The notes under the pieces were generated by a model. The model saw only the letters and a list, made by a program, of their open reading frames with translations, ran no database searches and was not told where the DNA came from. A program made the translations under genes and the position numbers. DNA of 64,000 nt from Gramella sp. AN32 (GTDB taxonomy: Bacteria; Bacteroidota; Bacteroidia; Flavobacteriales; Flavobacteriaceae). Location: NCBI RefSeq assembly GCF_023718305.1, contig NZ_QEYO01000011.1:62001-126000 (forward strand). Direction: 5' to 3'. Positions 27,963 to 38,204 of this stretch are shown here, in pieces; within the stretch, counting starts at the first letter, position 1; each line of letters starts with the position of its first letter.

Positions 27963-30671
27963 TTATTGTTTAATAATCTTTACAGTTTCCTGTGTATTAC
28001 TGCCTGATAAACGGATTAAATATATCCCTTTTTTGATGCCAGACATATCTATAATGAAGGGATTCTTTGCATTCTTAATTTCACCCTGTGCTATTACTCC
28101 CCCAGACAGATTAATGATTTCATAGTGATCATATTGAGTTGAAGTTTGATTAATATTCAACTGGTCTACTACAGGATTAGGATACGCATTTACTAAGTTA
28201 CTTTCAGAAGATTGCTTTTCAGACGAAATGCTTTCAGATTGTTGCTTTCCAACCGGATCTGGCACTAACACAAACTGAAACCTGGTATAGCTACCCGTGC
28301 CAGTTGTCACCATTAAATTGCCTTCTCCAAATGCCTGAAGGTTCGGATTCGATTTATCCTGTGTTTTAACCCAATAAATTCCTTCCCGGTATTCTACAAA
28401 CTGCCATCTAGTTAATGAAGTAGATTCGTCGGTATTTGTCATGATTGCATTTGTCTTATCAGATGCTAATCTTGCCAGATCTGTGCTACCATTACTTTCC
28501 AGATAAAAGTATCCCTCTACATCACTCTTTTTTACCACCCATTCCACATTAGAACCTGTGGCATCTAAAGAGGTAGTGTATGGCAAAGGATCTCCGTTCG
28601 CTGCTACTTTACTATTCCATCTTGGGCTAATGATATGATACGTTCTACCCGGACGTGGTTCGAATTCAGAGGGAATATCAATTGCAACAGACTTAAACTT
28701 AGCAGTAGCCAGCTTCGTCTTATTGCCAGAGGAAACATACATTCCCATATACAGTGTGTCATTCATGGATATTTCAGTTTCGCCTACAACTGTCCATTCC
28801 AATCCATCTACAGATACAGAAACGGTAAATGTATCGAGCATTCGTTCTAAACGTATCCAGTTTGGTTTTTCATTTTCAATACTAAGTTCTTCATAAGGCT
28901 CTCCATTCATGGTTCTGGTTCTAAATAGTGCTCCCTTTGTTTCAGTAGCACCAATCATGGCAAATTTAGATTGGTCGCTTTCAACATCTTCACGAATCAT
29001 TAATCCGGCGATAGACCACGGGTGAATTGATTCAAAAGAATCTAGTTTAGCTATAATAGTAGCATCTCCTGTCACCTCCTGGTAAACGAAATGGTATTCG
29101 TCCTTAATTTTATTTTGATGATTTCCAGCACCGCTTAATGTGAAAGTTCCTCCAAAATCTGTAGCTGCTCCTTGAGATTTCTCAATACCTATATCTATAT
29201 TCTGCCAGGGAGCTACTAACGCACCATCGCAATTATTAGCTGCAATAGTATTGTTTGTACCGTTATCAAAGATAGGTCCACAAGAAAGTCCGGTTACACC
29301 TGAAGTTTCTTCGGAAAGTTCAATAGGATATTCCGTATAATTTTTTAGGGTGAAGTTTGATGCTGAAAAATTATTTTGATGTGGAAGATTCCCATATAAC
29401 AAACGAATATTGTTCTTATCTCCTCCAACCTTGATTTTCAAGCCTTGTTCCACCGCTTCTGAAGAACCATGAAGTGTAATTTCATGGCCACTGCCGCCAA
29501 TGTATGCCACAGATCCAGAACCATTATAATAAGGTACACTTGAAGGAAGGATCTCAATATTCGCATTGTAATTTCTATCTGATTCATATGTTGAAGTATA
29601 AACAGGTCCATACGTGCAATCGGCTTTACAATTCACGACATCTCCAGAGCCTAGGGAAAATCCGTTTTCGCAACCTATGGCGGTAGTTCCCTCAACATAC
29701 TTTTTCCCGGTAGCATGTGCTACTGTTACTCCCGTTCTCATATTTTTTACAACACAGTTCAGGATGGTAGGATTAGAAGTTCCTCTTTGGAAAAATTTGC
29801 CATCTACAATAGTTTGTCCGGCATTATAGGCACGTATTCCTGCCTCCCCGGTACTTAGCATATATCCAGCGGGAAGTCTATAGCCCCAAACGGTCATAAA
29901 ATCAACCTCATCTGCCGGAGAGCCTGTTCCTTCTTCTTTTAGCATGTCATCTGTAGATCGCATCTCTCCTTCCACGTAACACCCTTCAATAAGCGGGTTA
30001 GATGCAGCCTGCATAAAAATTGCATGGCCGTAAGACCTGTGGATAATTGAACAGTCTTTTATATGGTTGCTTTCCCCTCTTACCAGGAGCGCACTGTGCT
30101 TATTATGCCTTATTACCGGGCCGCCGCCCTTTCCGAAGGCATCCCCATATCCATACGGAAAGGATCCCCTTACCGTCATATGGATACCTTCTAACCTGTT
30201 CGCACGTCCATCTACCACAATACTGGTTGCACGATGTGCGGGTCTTGTATTTCCTATATCTTCAATCGTCAAATTTTTGAGGACATTTTCACTACCGGTA
30301 ATATGTAGCTCATAAACATCCTTCCTCCCGAAAGCTTGAAGAATTTCAGTATCTATTTCAAATATCACATCTGTAAAATCATAAACACTTTTATTCCCCT
30401 TAAAGGCAAAAAGCCGGCGTACATTATCCCAGGTTTCACTAGTACTGCCAATACGACCTTCAGTTACGTCTGCCGCAGTAATAGAGTAAGTTCCCGGAGC
30501 CAGTTTTACATGAACATTATCATCATCCAGATAAGGTTCTAATTCTTCTAATGAATTCACAATAATTTGAGCCTGTACGCCAATGCCTAATGAAACAAAC
30601 AATATGACAAGCCAAAATTTAGTTAGAGCGTCATTCATCCGTTTCAGTTTTTTTGTAGAATTATATTCCAT
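27963..30671 (-). CDS. T9SS-secreted right-handed beta-helix protein, putative polysaccharide-active enzyme
   Basis: A 902-residue multidomain protein: leader ending GVQAQ; a right-handed parallel beta-helix (about 37-480, with repeated N-x-L-x-x-C/I-x-I rungs such as NHIKDCSIIHRSYGHAIFM and NPTILNCVVKNM); a concanavalin-like DUF1349-type sandwich (about 498-660); a ricin-like carbohydrate-binding trefoil (about 665-815); and a T9SS sorting domain (828-902, YPNPVVDQLNI to ETVKIIKQ). Beta-helix CAZymes include several lyase, hydrolase and esterase families; I cannot place this one in any. The sorting domain predicts secretion or surface anchoring. A second ATG 33 bases inside gives a more compact leader. 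The sulfatase follows in the same direction. Confidence 0.85.
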   Translation of the reverse strand: MEYNSTKKLKRMNDALTKFWLVILFVSLGIGVQAQIIVNSLEELEPYLDDDNVHVKLAPGTYSITAADVTEGRIGSTSETWDNVRRLFAFKGNKSVYDFTDVIFEIDTEILQAFGRKDVYELHITGSENVLKNLTIEDIGNTRPAHRATSIVVDGRANRLEGIHMTVRGSFPYGYGDAFGKGGGPVIRHNKHSALLVRGESNHIKDCSIIHRSYGHAIFMQAASNPLIEGCYVEGEMRSTDDMLKEEGTGSPADEVDFMTVWGYRLPAGYMLSTGEAGIRAYNAGQTIVDGKFFQRGTSNPTILNCVVKNMRTGVTVAHATGKKYVEGTTAIGCENGFSLGSGDVVNCKADCTYGPVYTSTYESDRNYNANIEILPSSVPYYNGSGSVAYIGGSGHEITLHGSSEAVEQGLKIKVGGDKNNIRLLYGNLPHQNNFSASNFTLKNYTEYPIELSEETSGVTGLSCGPIFDNGTNNTIAANNCDGALVAPWQNIDIGIEKSQGAATDFGGTFTLSGAGNHQNKIKDEYHFVYQEVTGDATIIAKLDSFESIHPWSIAGLMIREDVESDQSKFAMIGATETKGALFRTRTMNGEPYEELSIENEKPNWIRLERMLDTFTVSVSVDGLEWTVVGETEISMNDTLYMGMYVSSGNKTKLATAKFKSVAIDIPSEFEPRPGRTYHIISPRWNSKVAANGDPLPYTTSLDATGSNVEWVVKKSDVEGYFYLESNGSTDLARLASDKTNAIMTNTDESTSLTRWQFVEYREGIYWVKTQDKSNPNLQAFGEGNLMVTTGTGSYTRFQFVLVPDPVGKQQSESISSEKQSSESNLVNAYPNPVVDQLNINQTSTQYDHYEIINLSGGVIAQGEIKNAKNPFIIDMSGIKKGIYLIRLSGSNTQETVKIIKQ

Positions 30672-30734
30672 AATTTGGTTTTAGGTAAAGATTAATTTTA
30701 TTTTAATTCAGTTATTTAATCATCTAAAGATCGA

Positions 30735-30754
30735 ATGATCTGGCAACAGCCAGA
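30735..30754. promoter_or_regulatory. Palindromic motif, copy 1
   Basis: ATGATCTGG, five bases, GCCAGA: an inverted repeat TCTGGc/gCCAGA. An identical frame with a different centre occurs 322 bp away. It starts 64 bp upstream of the beta-helix start codon, so it could be an operator or the base of a leader hairpin. Confidence 0.4.
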
Positions 30755-31056
30755 CATTAAGGAGGTTGTGATACAGTGCAATACTCAAAGCTTAATGAAT
30801 TCTGAAATACACCCCTTTACGGATTTTTAAATTTATCATCCTTATTATTACCAATTTCTTTATTTTATTAATAGAAGGTTTTAATTATTAAACCATTTTA
30901 TATAAATAATAACCCAATTCTATGATTTCCAGATGCAAATCCTTAAAATCAGCTCAGTTTGGAAATTTTCTTCGTTAGATTATTTCTGTTTTAACTTTTC
31001 GGAATAATAAAAAAGGAAAGATTCGCTAGACTATGTTTCCTAAATATTGACGAAAT

Positions 31057-31076
31057 ATGATCTGGAATGAGCCAGA
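31057..31076. promoter_or_regulatory. Palindromic motif, copy 2
   Basis: ATGATCTGG, five bases, GCCAGA, followed by TTTTT on the plus strand. The arms equal those of copy 1 while the five central bases differ, as expected for a selected palindrome rather than a random repeat. The T-run also permits a plus-strand terminator reading, but no plus-strand gene lies upstream. Confidence 0.4.
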
Positions 31077-31681
31077 TTTTTAAACTTTACGGTAAAAAAT
31101 TCGATTGAAAGGAAACTTTTCTAATTCAGGTTTTCTTAAGCCCTAAGATTTTGAATAAGCTTGGACATAATTATAATACACTGCCCCCCTCCATGTTACC
31201 ATCAGAATTATTGTTATTACAAAGAATAATTTTATTAAATATGTGCTTTTTATTTTTACAAGATTTATAAGAACGAGAGTCCATTCTCCATATTATTAAT
31301 TATATAATCGTTTCATTTATAAGTTTTAACCAACTCATCTTTGGTATTGCTTCTTTTAAGGTTTTATCCAGTTATTTTCATATTATTTAAATTACTATTG
31401 CAATTAGTAAAATCGGCATAAAGCACTGGATATATCCGTAAAATCTTATTTATCGTATATTCCTTATTTCGATATAATAAAGAAACCTATTTTCGAATAG
31501 TGTTCATACTATTATTCGGCGAAAAATGAATTTGGTTTATGTATATCCGTTTTTCATCCAGCAAGGTATCTAACCATCTCATCAGCTTGAATATTGATAG
31601 TTAAAAGTAATTACTGGCACAAAACCGTACAGTCAAGATTTGATTATAAATTTTTAATTTATAATCCTGCGAATATTAAAA

Positions 31682-31724
31682 AAGGCACTCAAAGAGGAAT
31701 TCCAACTAAAACCAAGAGTGCCTT
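31682..31724 (-). terminator. Isolated terminator-like hairpin in the gene-poor region
   Basis: AAGGCACTC (31682-31690) and GAGTGCCTT (31716-31724) form a perfect 9-bp stem with a 25-base loop. On the minus strand it is followed by TTTTTTAATA. It lies about 570 bp past the SusD terminator, with no gene in between, so it could end an untranslated RNA or be left from a lost gene. Confidence 0.5.
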
Positions 31725-32258
31725 CTCCTAATTAACTCAAGTATAAACTAAAAATCTGACTGTTTTCAACGAAGCTAATTCAATGTATGTTCTTTGAGAA
31801 TAATTTATAAAGAGTACTTAAAAATTCAACTATTAATTATTGTTCTTCAGGATAAGCTTGCCAAACTTAACAGAGTAGAACCAGATTCGTCCATTGCTTC
31901 TAGATTCAGTTGAGCATATTACAATTGCAATCTATGCATTGTATGATAAATGTTGGATAAATTATGCTTCATTAGCTATCACTTATAATCCATTTTCAAT
32001 AACTAAGGGTCATTAGTGTTTAATTTTTAGAATTAAACTTCACTAAATACACCCTAAATAATTATTAATTAAAACATCTCTTCCTATGTTTAGATAAAGT
32101 CCACCTTTAATCTCATTCTATTTTGAAACCCTAATAAAGAATTGGATAATGTAAAAGGAATGTTTTTAACTTTCTCTTCTAAAAGGCTCGTTTTTTTTTA
32201 AAATTGGAGAGGATATCTTATCATGGGAATTTTATATTCTCTAACTCTATATTATAAA

Positions 32259-32290
32259 AAAGCAGCTATAATAAAAATTACAACTGCTTT
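32259..32290 (-). terminator. Terminator after the third SusD gene
   Basis: AAAGCAG (32259-32265) and CTGCTTT (32284-32290) make a 7-bp stem; on the minus strand the stem runs into TTTTTTATAA. It begins 26 bp past the SusD stop and should end the SusC-SusD transcript. Confidence 0.7.
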
Positions 32291-32316
32291 AATAATAAAA
32301 AATCCCTAATTAATAA

Positions 32317-34206
32317 TTACCATCCTGGATTCTGCAATAATGCAGGATTAAGTCTTATTTCATCTGTTGGAATTGGATCCAAATAATTTTTAATTGTAAA
32401 ATTACGATTACTTGCCGGATCGAGAATTAAAGCTCCAGGCTTTGTAGTAGCAATCCCGTCATAACTTGATACTGATTGTTCAGCTTGTGTAACTCCATAA
32501 GGGAATGCATCTGGATTATACAGTTTAGTACCTGGATCTTTTGGATTTTCAGCGGTTTCATATTCTGTGCCTTCTACATAATTAAGGGCTACTGTTTTGT
32601 TTAGCTCTTCTTCTGCTATCCCCCAACGTTTCACATCATCAAAACGAAAGTTCTCACCAAAAAGTTCTATGCCTCGCTCCCTACGAATTTCACCCAACAT
32701 TGTTAAATCTGAGAACGGTGCGATTAAAGCATTGGTTAAGGGAGCAACACCTGAGCGTTCCCTAATTTTATTTATAGACATATCAAGATCTGCATCTGAA
32801 ATAATGCCATCATTTAATTCAGCAGTGGCTTCCGCATAGATTAACAAAACTTCTGCATACCTAATATGTGGATAATTAAATGATTCTTCTCTAGTTTCAC
32901 GCAACCGATATTCTGTAGTAAATTTCACTCCTGTATAACCAATATTTCGACCTCCGGAAGGTGATAGTAATTGAGGTATATAACGGTAATCATAATTGAT
33001 CCCACTTTCTGCAAAGTCTACGCCGTATTGCGCTCCGCCACCATCTGTATTGGAACCCCATCCCCAATATTCTTTAAAAGGAACACGAACAAAACTCGTA
33101 ACACGCATATCACGGTTTTGAAATTCTGAAGTTATTTTATCATAGCCTTCAAAAAGAGGAGAGTGTTGCACTGGCAATCCATCTTCAACTAAATACATAT
33201 CCATTAATTTTCTTGTGGGGGTTAATGGTTTTGCATGGGTAATATTTAACCTAGTTTGTCTAAGAGTATAATCGAATACTGTTTGAAAGATGTATTCTTT
33301 ATTGTCTGCCTTGGTTAATCCCGCAGGATTAGAGCCTCCATCTTCTAAATTGAATAAATAATATAAATGACGGTCCCCTAGTTCTGCACGATGATCCCAT
33401 AACTCGAAAGCACCACTATTAATAACGTCTAATGACTCCTGTTTTGCCTCGGACAGCATATCTTGAACACTCGGGTAACCTGAAGGCATAGCAGAACCTG
33501 CTCCTTCACTTGTACCATCACCATCTGTGGCGTTACCCACATACTTTTCCCAGGTGGCCTCGTATAATAGGACACGAGCTTTAAAAGACTTTGCAGCTTC
33601 CAAAGAAAGTTTTCCTTGATCTTCAAGTCCTAAACTGTTTTGTGAAGGTAATTTTTCTATGGCTATAACTAAATCTTTAATAATTTGATCTACCACTTCA
33701 TAACGACTATTTCTTGGCCCATAAAGTTCTTCAGAATTTACTTCTAGGGGACTGGTTACTATAGGTACCCCACCAAAGCGCTGCAATAATTTGTAATGAT
33801 GCCAAGCCCTAAAAAAATAAGCCGTACCAACAGATTCAGCAATTTCCGATTGATCTCCCGCGTATTCTTCAGCCTTCTCAATTAAGATATTAGGATCGCG
33901 AAGCAAACTGTAGTTGCTGTTCCAAATAGGATCTGTAGGCGTAGTAACTCCATTACCCTGACCATATAGATCCCCAGAAATATTTCCAGATAAATCAGAT
34001 GATTCATCTCCATATTCAAATCCCAATCGACGATAGAAACGATTTGCTGCATTTTCAAAATGTTCTGGTGTTTTAAAATATACCGCTTCCGTAAGTGAAT
34101 CTTGTGGTTCCTGATCCAAATATTCTTGTTCACATCCAGTTAGTATGAACACAGCAAGTACGGCTGTGATACATATCCCCTTTAAGGTTAAATTTTTATT
34201 TTTCAT
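32317..34206 (-). CDS. SusD/RagB family glycan-binding lipoprotein (pair 3)
   Basis: The 629-residue protein has a lipoprotein leader (ILTGC), the motif YFFRAWHHYKLLQRFGGVPIV, and the LLQNPGW ending. It is a paralog of the SusD at 20106-21857 but about 45 residues longer, mostly in insertions around residues 225-245 and 400-430 (GWGSNTDGGGAQYG). Those insertions lie in the part of SusD proteins that often shapes the glycan-binding face, so ligand differences are likely. It follows its SusC by 23 bp. Confidence 0.95.
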   Translation of the reverse strand: MKNKNLTLKGICITAVLAVFILTGCEQEYLDQEPQDSLTEAVYFKTPEHFENAANRFYRRLGFEYGDESSDLSGNISGDLYGQGNGVTTPTDPIWNSNYSLLRDPNILIEKAEEYAGDQSEIAESVGTAYFFRAWHHYKLLQRFGGVPIVTSPLEVNSEELYGPRNSRYEVVDQIIKDLVIAIEKLPSQNSLGLEDQGKLSLEAAKSFKARVLLYEATWEKYVGNATDGDGTSEGAGSAMPSGYPSVQDMLSEAKQESLDVINSGAFELWDHRAELGDRHLYYLFNLEDGGSNPAGLTKADNKEYIFQTVFDYTLRQTRLNITHAKPLTPTRKLMDMYLVEDGLPVQHSPLFEGYDKITSEFQNRDMRVTSFVRVPFKEYWGWGSNTDGGGAQYGVDFAESGINYDYRYIPQLLSPSGGRNIGYTGVKFTTEYRLRETREESFNYPHIRYAEVLLIYAEATAELNDGIISDADLDMSINKIRERSGVAPLTNALIAPFSDLTMLGEIRRERGIELFGENFRFDDVKRWGIAEEELNKTVALNYVEGTEYETAENPKDPGTKLYNPDAFPYGVTQAEQSVSSYDGIATTKPGALILDPASNRNFTIKNYLDPIPTDEIRLNPALLQNPGW

Positions 34207-34229
34207 ATTCTTGAATATTATTTTAATAA

Positions 34230-37200
34230 TTAAAATGATAATTCCACACCCAGGATCGCAGTAGATACAAATGGCACTGAATTTCCCTGTCTGGTTTGTA
34301 ATCCTGCTTCAGGATCCAACCCGTCATTTACATTTGAAATTACAAATAGATCGTTACCGGTAAGTGAAAAACGAAGTCTGTCTAATCCCATTTGTACCAG
34401 AGCATCAGAGGGAAGGCTATAACCTAATGTAACCACTTTGGCGCGCATATAAGATGCATTAATAACATTCCTATCGTTAAGGTGTCCATAATTCCAGTTT
34501 TTTCTTTGTCCGTTATAAAAACTAGCTGGATTGTCTGCATTTGGATTATCAGGAGTCCAGGTATTTCCAAGAAAAGATACATTTTGATTTGTCCACCATT
34601 GTGCAAATGGATAGGCTAATGAACCATCTCGTACAATATTTTGATTAGCTACACCTTGAAAGAAGGTACTAAAATCAAACCCTTTATATTCTAGGCCAAT
34701 GCTAATGCTAAAACTTGTATGCGGATTTGTATCCCCGATATATACCAAGTCGTCTTCATTAATAACTCCATCACCATTTACATCGACACGATTTACCGTA
34801 CCAGGAACCAAACGATCTGCACTCCTATATCTAGGCAGTAAAGTTCCTGGTTTCATGACATTTTGATCTGAAGGATCGGTAAACCCAAATTGGTTATAAT
34901 AATCTAATACCTGGTCTTCTGTAGTTAACAGACCGTCAGTTTTATAAGCATAAATGGCGTTTAATGGTTTTCCTTCTATCACTCTATTTACTCCTCTGGA
35001 AATGGCTGTTGCACCTTCCAATTTGGTAACTTCACTCTGGTTGTCCCATAGCATTGCACCTATATTATAATTAAGATCACCTATTTGATCCCTCCAGTTT
35101 ACAGACAGTTCATAACCTGTTGTCTTAAACTCACCACTATTCGTTTTTGGCGGTGCAGCTCCTAATAATGAAGGATAAGTTATATTAATTAACATATCGT
35201 TATTTTCTCGAATAAAATACTCACCTGTACCATTTAAACGACCATCAAAAATTGCAAAATCCAAACCGAAATTAGTTGTTGCTACGCGCTCCCAGGTACG
35301 GTCGGTAGACGTCATACCACTAATCCAAGCTGTATTAACTAATGCGGGATTAGCTCCAAAAACACCTGAACCGGTTCCAATATTGGAATAATAATCATAA
35401 GCTCCAATACCCGTAACTGATCCCGTCTCACCATAAGAGGCACGTACTTTTAAATTATCAAAGAAACCACCTCTCATAAAGCCCATTTCCGAGAATCGGA
35501 TACCTGCGGAGGCACTATAAAAATCTCTCCATCTATAATCCGGGTGTAAACGCGAGGATCCGTCTCGACGCCCCAAGGCTTCCAATAGATAAATGCCATC
35601 ATAATTATAATTTACCTTACCCATATAGGACACTAATCCTACAGCACTACTTCCTCCTGAATTAGTTTGCGTTGTAACATCACCGGTATTTATATCGTCC
35701 AATTCATCGGAAGCCATATTGGTCCTTGTTAAACCATAATTTTCTCTTTGGTCATGTTCTGCCGTCGCACCGACTAAAAGAGCAATATTATGTTTTCCAA
35801 ACGTTCGTGAATAATCGGCTTTTAAAACATGGTTCTGAAAAAGCCTTTTGGCTCCATTAATATCTACCCCTGAATTTAATAAACTTGTAGGTGTAGAACT
35901 TACATTTCCATCCCAGTCATACATAGTTACAGATGTGGTTCTTGCAACTTTTCGCGCATTATCTGAACTGAAGTTTCCTAGATAACTCAAGGATAATCCT
36001 TGAAGGTATTTATCCAGATCTAAAGTTATTTGGCCTCCTAAACGAAAAATTTCATTATTATTCTTAGTACGGCCACCTTCATCTAATTTTGCCAACAAGT
36101 TATTTGCCCCAAAAATATCATAATACTGGCCATCAGGATTATACAATGGAAACAAGTACATATCTTGAATTCCATGTCCGACACCTTGTGTGGGTTCATT
36201 TATTGTCCTATTATCATAAGAAACTGTAAAATCTGTTTTTATAAGCTCATTAACCTCATAAGTAATATTGGTACGAAAGTTATATCGTCTTTGCCCATCA
36301 TATACAAAACTAATTGGAGAACGTTCATCTGCATATCCCACCGATGTTCTATAGGTTGCACTTTCACTACCTCCTGAGATTGAAATATCGTGCCTTTGTG
36401 ACAAGGTATTACCATATACCGCATCAAACTGGTTAACGTCTGCAAAACGATGATCTTTCCCTAGCCAGAAATAAGATTCTGGTGCCATAGGCATGGTTCC
36501 ATCAATAATAGAGACCAGCTCATCCCTTGTAAAGAAACGGTAATTAGCTGCTGCAGTTTGTGGATTACCATCTCCATCTACAAAGTCTATAGCATCTCCA
36601 TCTCCTGCAGTTAACCACAATTGCGCCCATTCCTGAAGATTAGTTACAGGGTAATCTTTTGCAAAGTTTAATTGTGTCTCCCCCTTATAAGATACGGTAG
36701 GGGCTGTACCTTTCTTCCCTTTTTTAGTAGTGACCAAAATAACCCCACCGGCAGCTTTTGTACCATAAATAGCTGCTGCACCATCTTTTAATACAGAATA
36801 TGATTCAATATCGTTTGGATTAAGTGTTGCTAATTGCCATTCTGGAATTTCTAAACCGTCTAATAAAATTAAAGGTGTAATATTGTTTACAGAAATATCA
36901 CCACGAATTTTAATATCGGTGCCTTCACTACCCGGTCGTGACGAGTTACGGGTAATTGTTAGACCCGGAACTTCCCCCTGAAGGGCTAAGGCTGCACTTG
37001 ATGTACCTTTTCCTTTAACTACTTCATCCCCTTTTACCTGGGTTACCGAGCCGGTGAGTGTTGCTTTTGTCTGTGTACCAAAACCTACTACAACTACCTC
37101 ATCTAAAGTACTTAAGTTTGTTTCCAACATAACATTCACAACCGTTTTACCCGCAACAGGCACTTCCTGGGTTGTAAACCCCGTATAACTAAATATCAGA

Positions 37201-37490
37201 ACGGCATCGCTGGCGGGCACCTTTATAGAATAATTCCCATCAAAATCGGTAACGGTTCCTACACCCACTGCTCCTTTTACAAGAATATTAACTCCGGCTA
37301 AAGGCATCTCATCCTCGAGAGAGGTTACCGTACCGGTGATTGTTAAATTTTGTTCACCAACTATTGGTGTTTCTGTCACCCTAAAAGGGTTCGTAACAGC
37401 ATATAAACTGCTGAAAGACAAGCCTACCAATAAAGCCATTAAGAACCTGGGCTTTATTGAGCACTTTTTTATTTTGTTTGTTTGATACAT
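34230..37490 (-). CDS. SusC/RagA family TonB-dependent outer-membrane transporter (pair 3)
   Basis: A 1086-residue TonB-dependent transporter with leader, carboxypeptidase-regulatory-like domain (TITGTVTSLEDEMPLAGVNI), plug signature (SVLKDGAAAIYGTKAAGGVI) and barrel ending LGVELSF. It is paralogous to the SusC at 21900-25148. A short run of small residues where many SusC proteins have SRAANG (here TKAAGG) marks the plug. Together with its SusD it should import oligosaccharides made by the large degradative series on its right, all on the same strand. The upstream 250 bp include the block shared with the paralog. Confidence 0.95.
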   Translation of the reverse strand: MYQTNKIKKCSIKPRFLMALLVGLSFSSLYAVTNPFRVTETPIVGEQNLTITGTVTSLEDEMPLAGVNILVKGAVGVGTVTDFDGNYSIKVPASDAVLIFSYTGFTTQEVPVAGKTVVNVMLETNLSTLDEVVVVGFGTQTKATLTGSVTQVKGDEVVKGKGTSSAALALQGEVPGLTITRNSSRPGSEGTDIKIRGDISVNNITPLILLDGLEIPEWQLATLNPNDIESYSVLKDGAAAIYGTKAAGGVILVTTKKGKKGTAPTVSYKGETQLNFAKDYPVTNLQEWAQLWLTAGDGDAIDFVDGDGNPQTAAANYRFFTRDELVSIIDGTMPMAPESYFWLGKDHRFADVNQFDAVYGNTLSQRHDISISGGSESATYRTSVGYADERSPISFVYDGQRRYNFRTNITYEVNELIKTDFTVSYDNRTINEPTQGVGHGIQDMYLFPLYNPDGQYYDIFGANNLLAKLDEGGRTKNNNEIFRLGGQITLDLDKYLQGLSLSYLGNFSSDNARKVARTTSVTMYDWDGNVSSTPTSLLNSGVDINGAKRLFQNHVLKADYSRTFGKHNIALLVGATAEHDQRENYGLTRTNMASDELDDINTGDVTTQTNSGGSSAVGLVSYMGKVNYNYDGIYLLEALGRRDGSSRLHPDYRWRDFYSASAGIRFSEMGFMRGGFFDNLKVRASYGETGSVTGIGAYDYYSNIGTGSGVFGANPALVNTAWISGMTSTDRTWERVATTNFGLDFAIFDGRLNGTGEYFIRENNDMLINITYPSLLGAAPPKTNSGEFKTTGYELSVNWRDQIGDLNYNIGAMLWDNQSEVTKLEGATAISRGVNRVIEGKPLNAIYAYKTDGLLTTEDQVLDYYNQFGFTDPSDQNVMKPGTLLPRYRSADRLVPGTVNRVDVNGDGVINEDDLVYIGDTNPHTSFSISIGLEYKGFDFSTFFQGVANQNIVRDGSLAYPFAQWWTNQNVSFLGNTWTPDNPNADNPASFYNGQRKNWNYGHLNDRNVINASYMRAKVVTLGYSLPSDALVQMGLDRLRFSLTGNDLFVISNVNDGLDPEAGLQTRQGNSVPFVSTAILGVELSF

Positions 37491-38204
37491 AAAATACTTT
37501 TTGGTTAACTATTTAAGTTCACATTAATAATTAAAAAAAACGAAGCTCTTTAATTATAGGTTCTGTTAATAATTTTATTTTTGAATAATTCTTTAGTCAT
37601 GGGTAAATTGTTAGATAATAGTTCTTAATCGTTTTGGTAGTTTAATGTTAAAATTCTGTAAACAATATTATAAATTATATCTCCTTTCCTTTTTAAATCA
37701 TGATGCTATAGTTATAATTTATAAACCATTTACTTAAGAAGTAATCCCTAGATACCTAGTTTCTATATGAATTGAAGTATAAATGAGAAAAATATACTTT
37801 ATAAAATAATATTCATTTAACAATGAAGAGGGTGATCATTAAAAAATAATTTAACATATGCTTTCTTCAGACCAAAGTGTTTATAAGTTGATAGAAGAAT
37901 AAAACCAATGTTCCAGTCGGAAGGCTTACTATTTATTATTCATCGTTTTATTAACGTGAATCACGGCTTCATCTATAATTTTCAATTTGAATGGTTATAC
38001 TATTTTGTTGAATGGTTATTGAATGGCCTGACTTTTCTACATGAGCTACACCCAAATACTGTAAAAATTAAAATGGGCAACCAAACAAATGTGATCTTTT
38101 TTAAAATTTAGCATATGTTATTTTATAAATTTAATTTAGTGAAATATCCTTTTTGAAGGTGCTATTGATTGTGTGCTGTATGCAATAATTCTCTAACCAT
38201 TTCT
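37491..38204 (-). other. Upstream region of SusC pair 3
   Basis: No credible gene. The part at about 37570-37740 is the conserved SusC upstream region (copy B). From 37740 to 38204 the DNA is AT-rich; a 67-codon plus-strand frame at 37908-38111 has no family resemblance and unusual composition and is left out. No clear terminator was found for the esterase gene ending at 38205. Confidence 0.5.
37570..37740 (-). promoter_or_regulatory. Conserved SusC upstream region, copy B
   Basis: Aligns with 25210-25375. Core ATTCTGTAAACAATATTA (plus-strand reading, 37653-37670) is almost identical to copy A, with matching AATCGTT, AATGTTAA and CCATTTA blocks at nearly the same spacing. The distance to the start codon is also about 80-250 bp. 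Conservation in non-coding DNA while the coding barrels have diverged suggests selection for a shared regulator or leader structure. Confidence 0.6.

Larger units (their letters stand above)
30672..32258 (-). other. Long gene-poor region upstream of the beta-helix gene
   Basis: About 1.6 kb without a credible gene, unusual in this otherwise tight locus. It holds two copies of a palindromic motif (30735-30754 and 31057-31076), a hairpin with a minus-strand T-run (31682-31724), and near 31810-31960 a start-less minus frame ending GRIWFYSVKFGKLILKN that could be a gene remnant, though I recognise no family. The near end must carry the beta-helix promoter. Confidence 0.5.

Noticed and set aside
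37908..38111. 67-codon plus-strand frame in the gap before SusC pair 3
   Set aside because: No recognised family, aromatic-rich composition typical of AT-rich non-coding DNA, and no nearby plus-strand gene.
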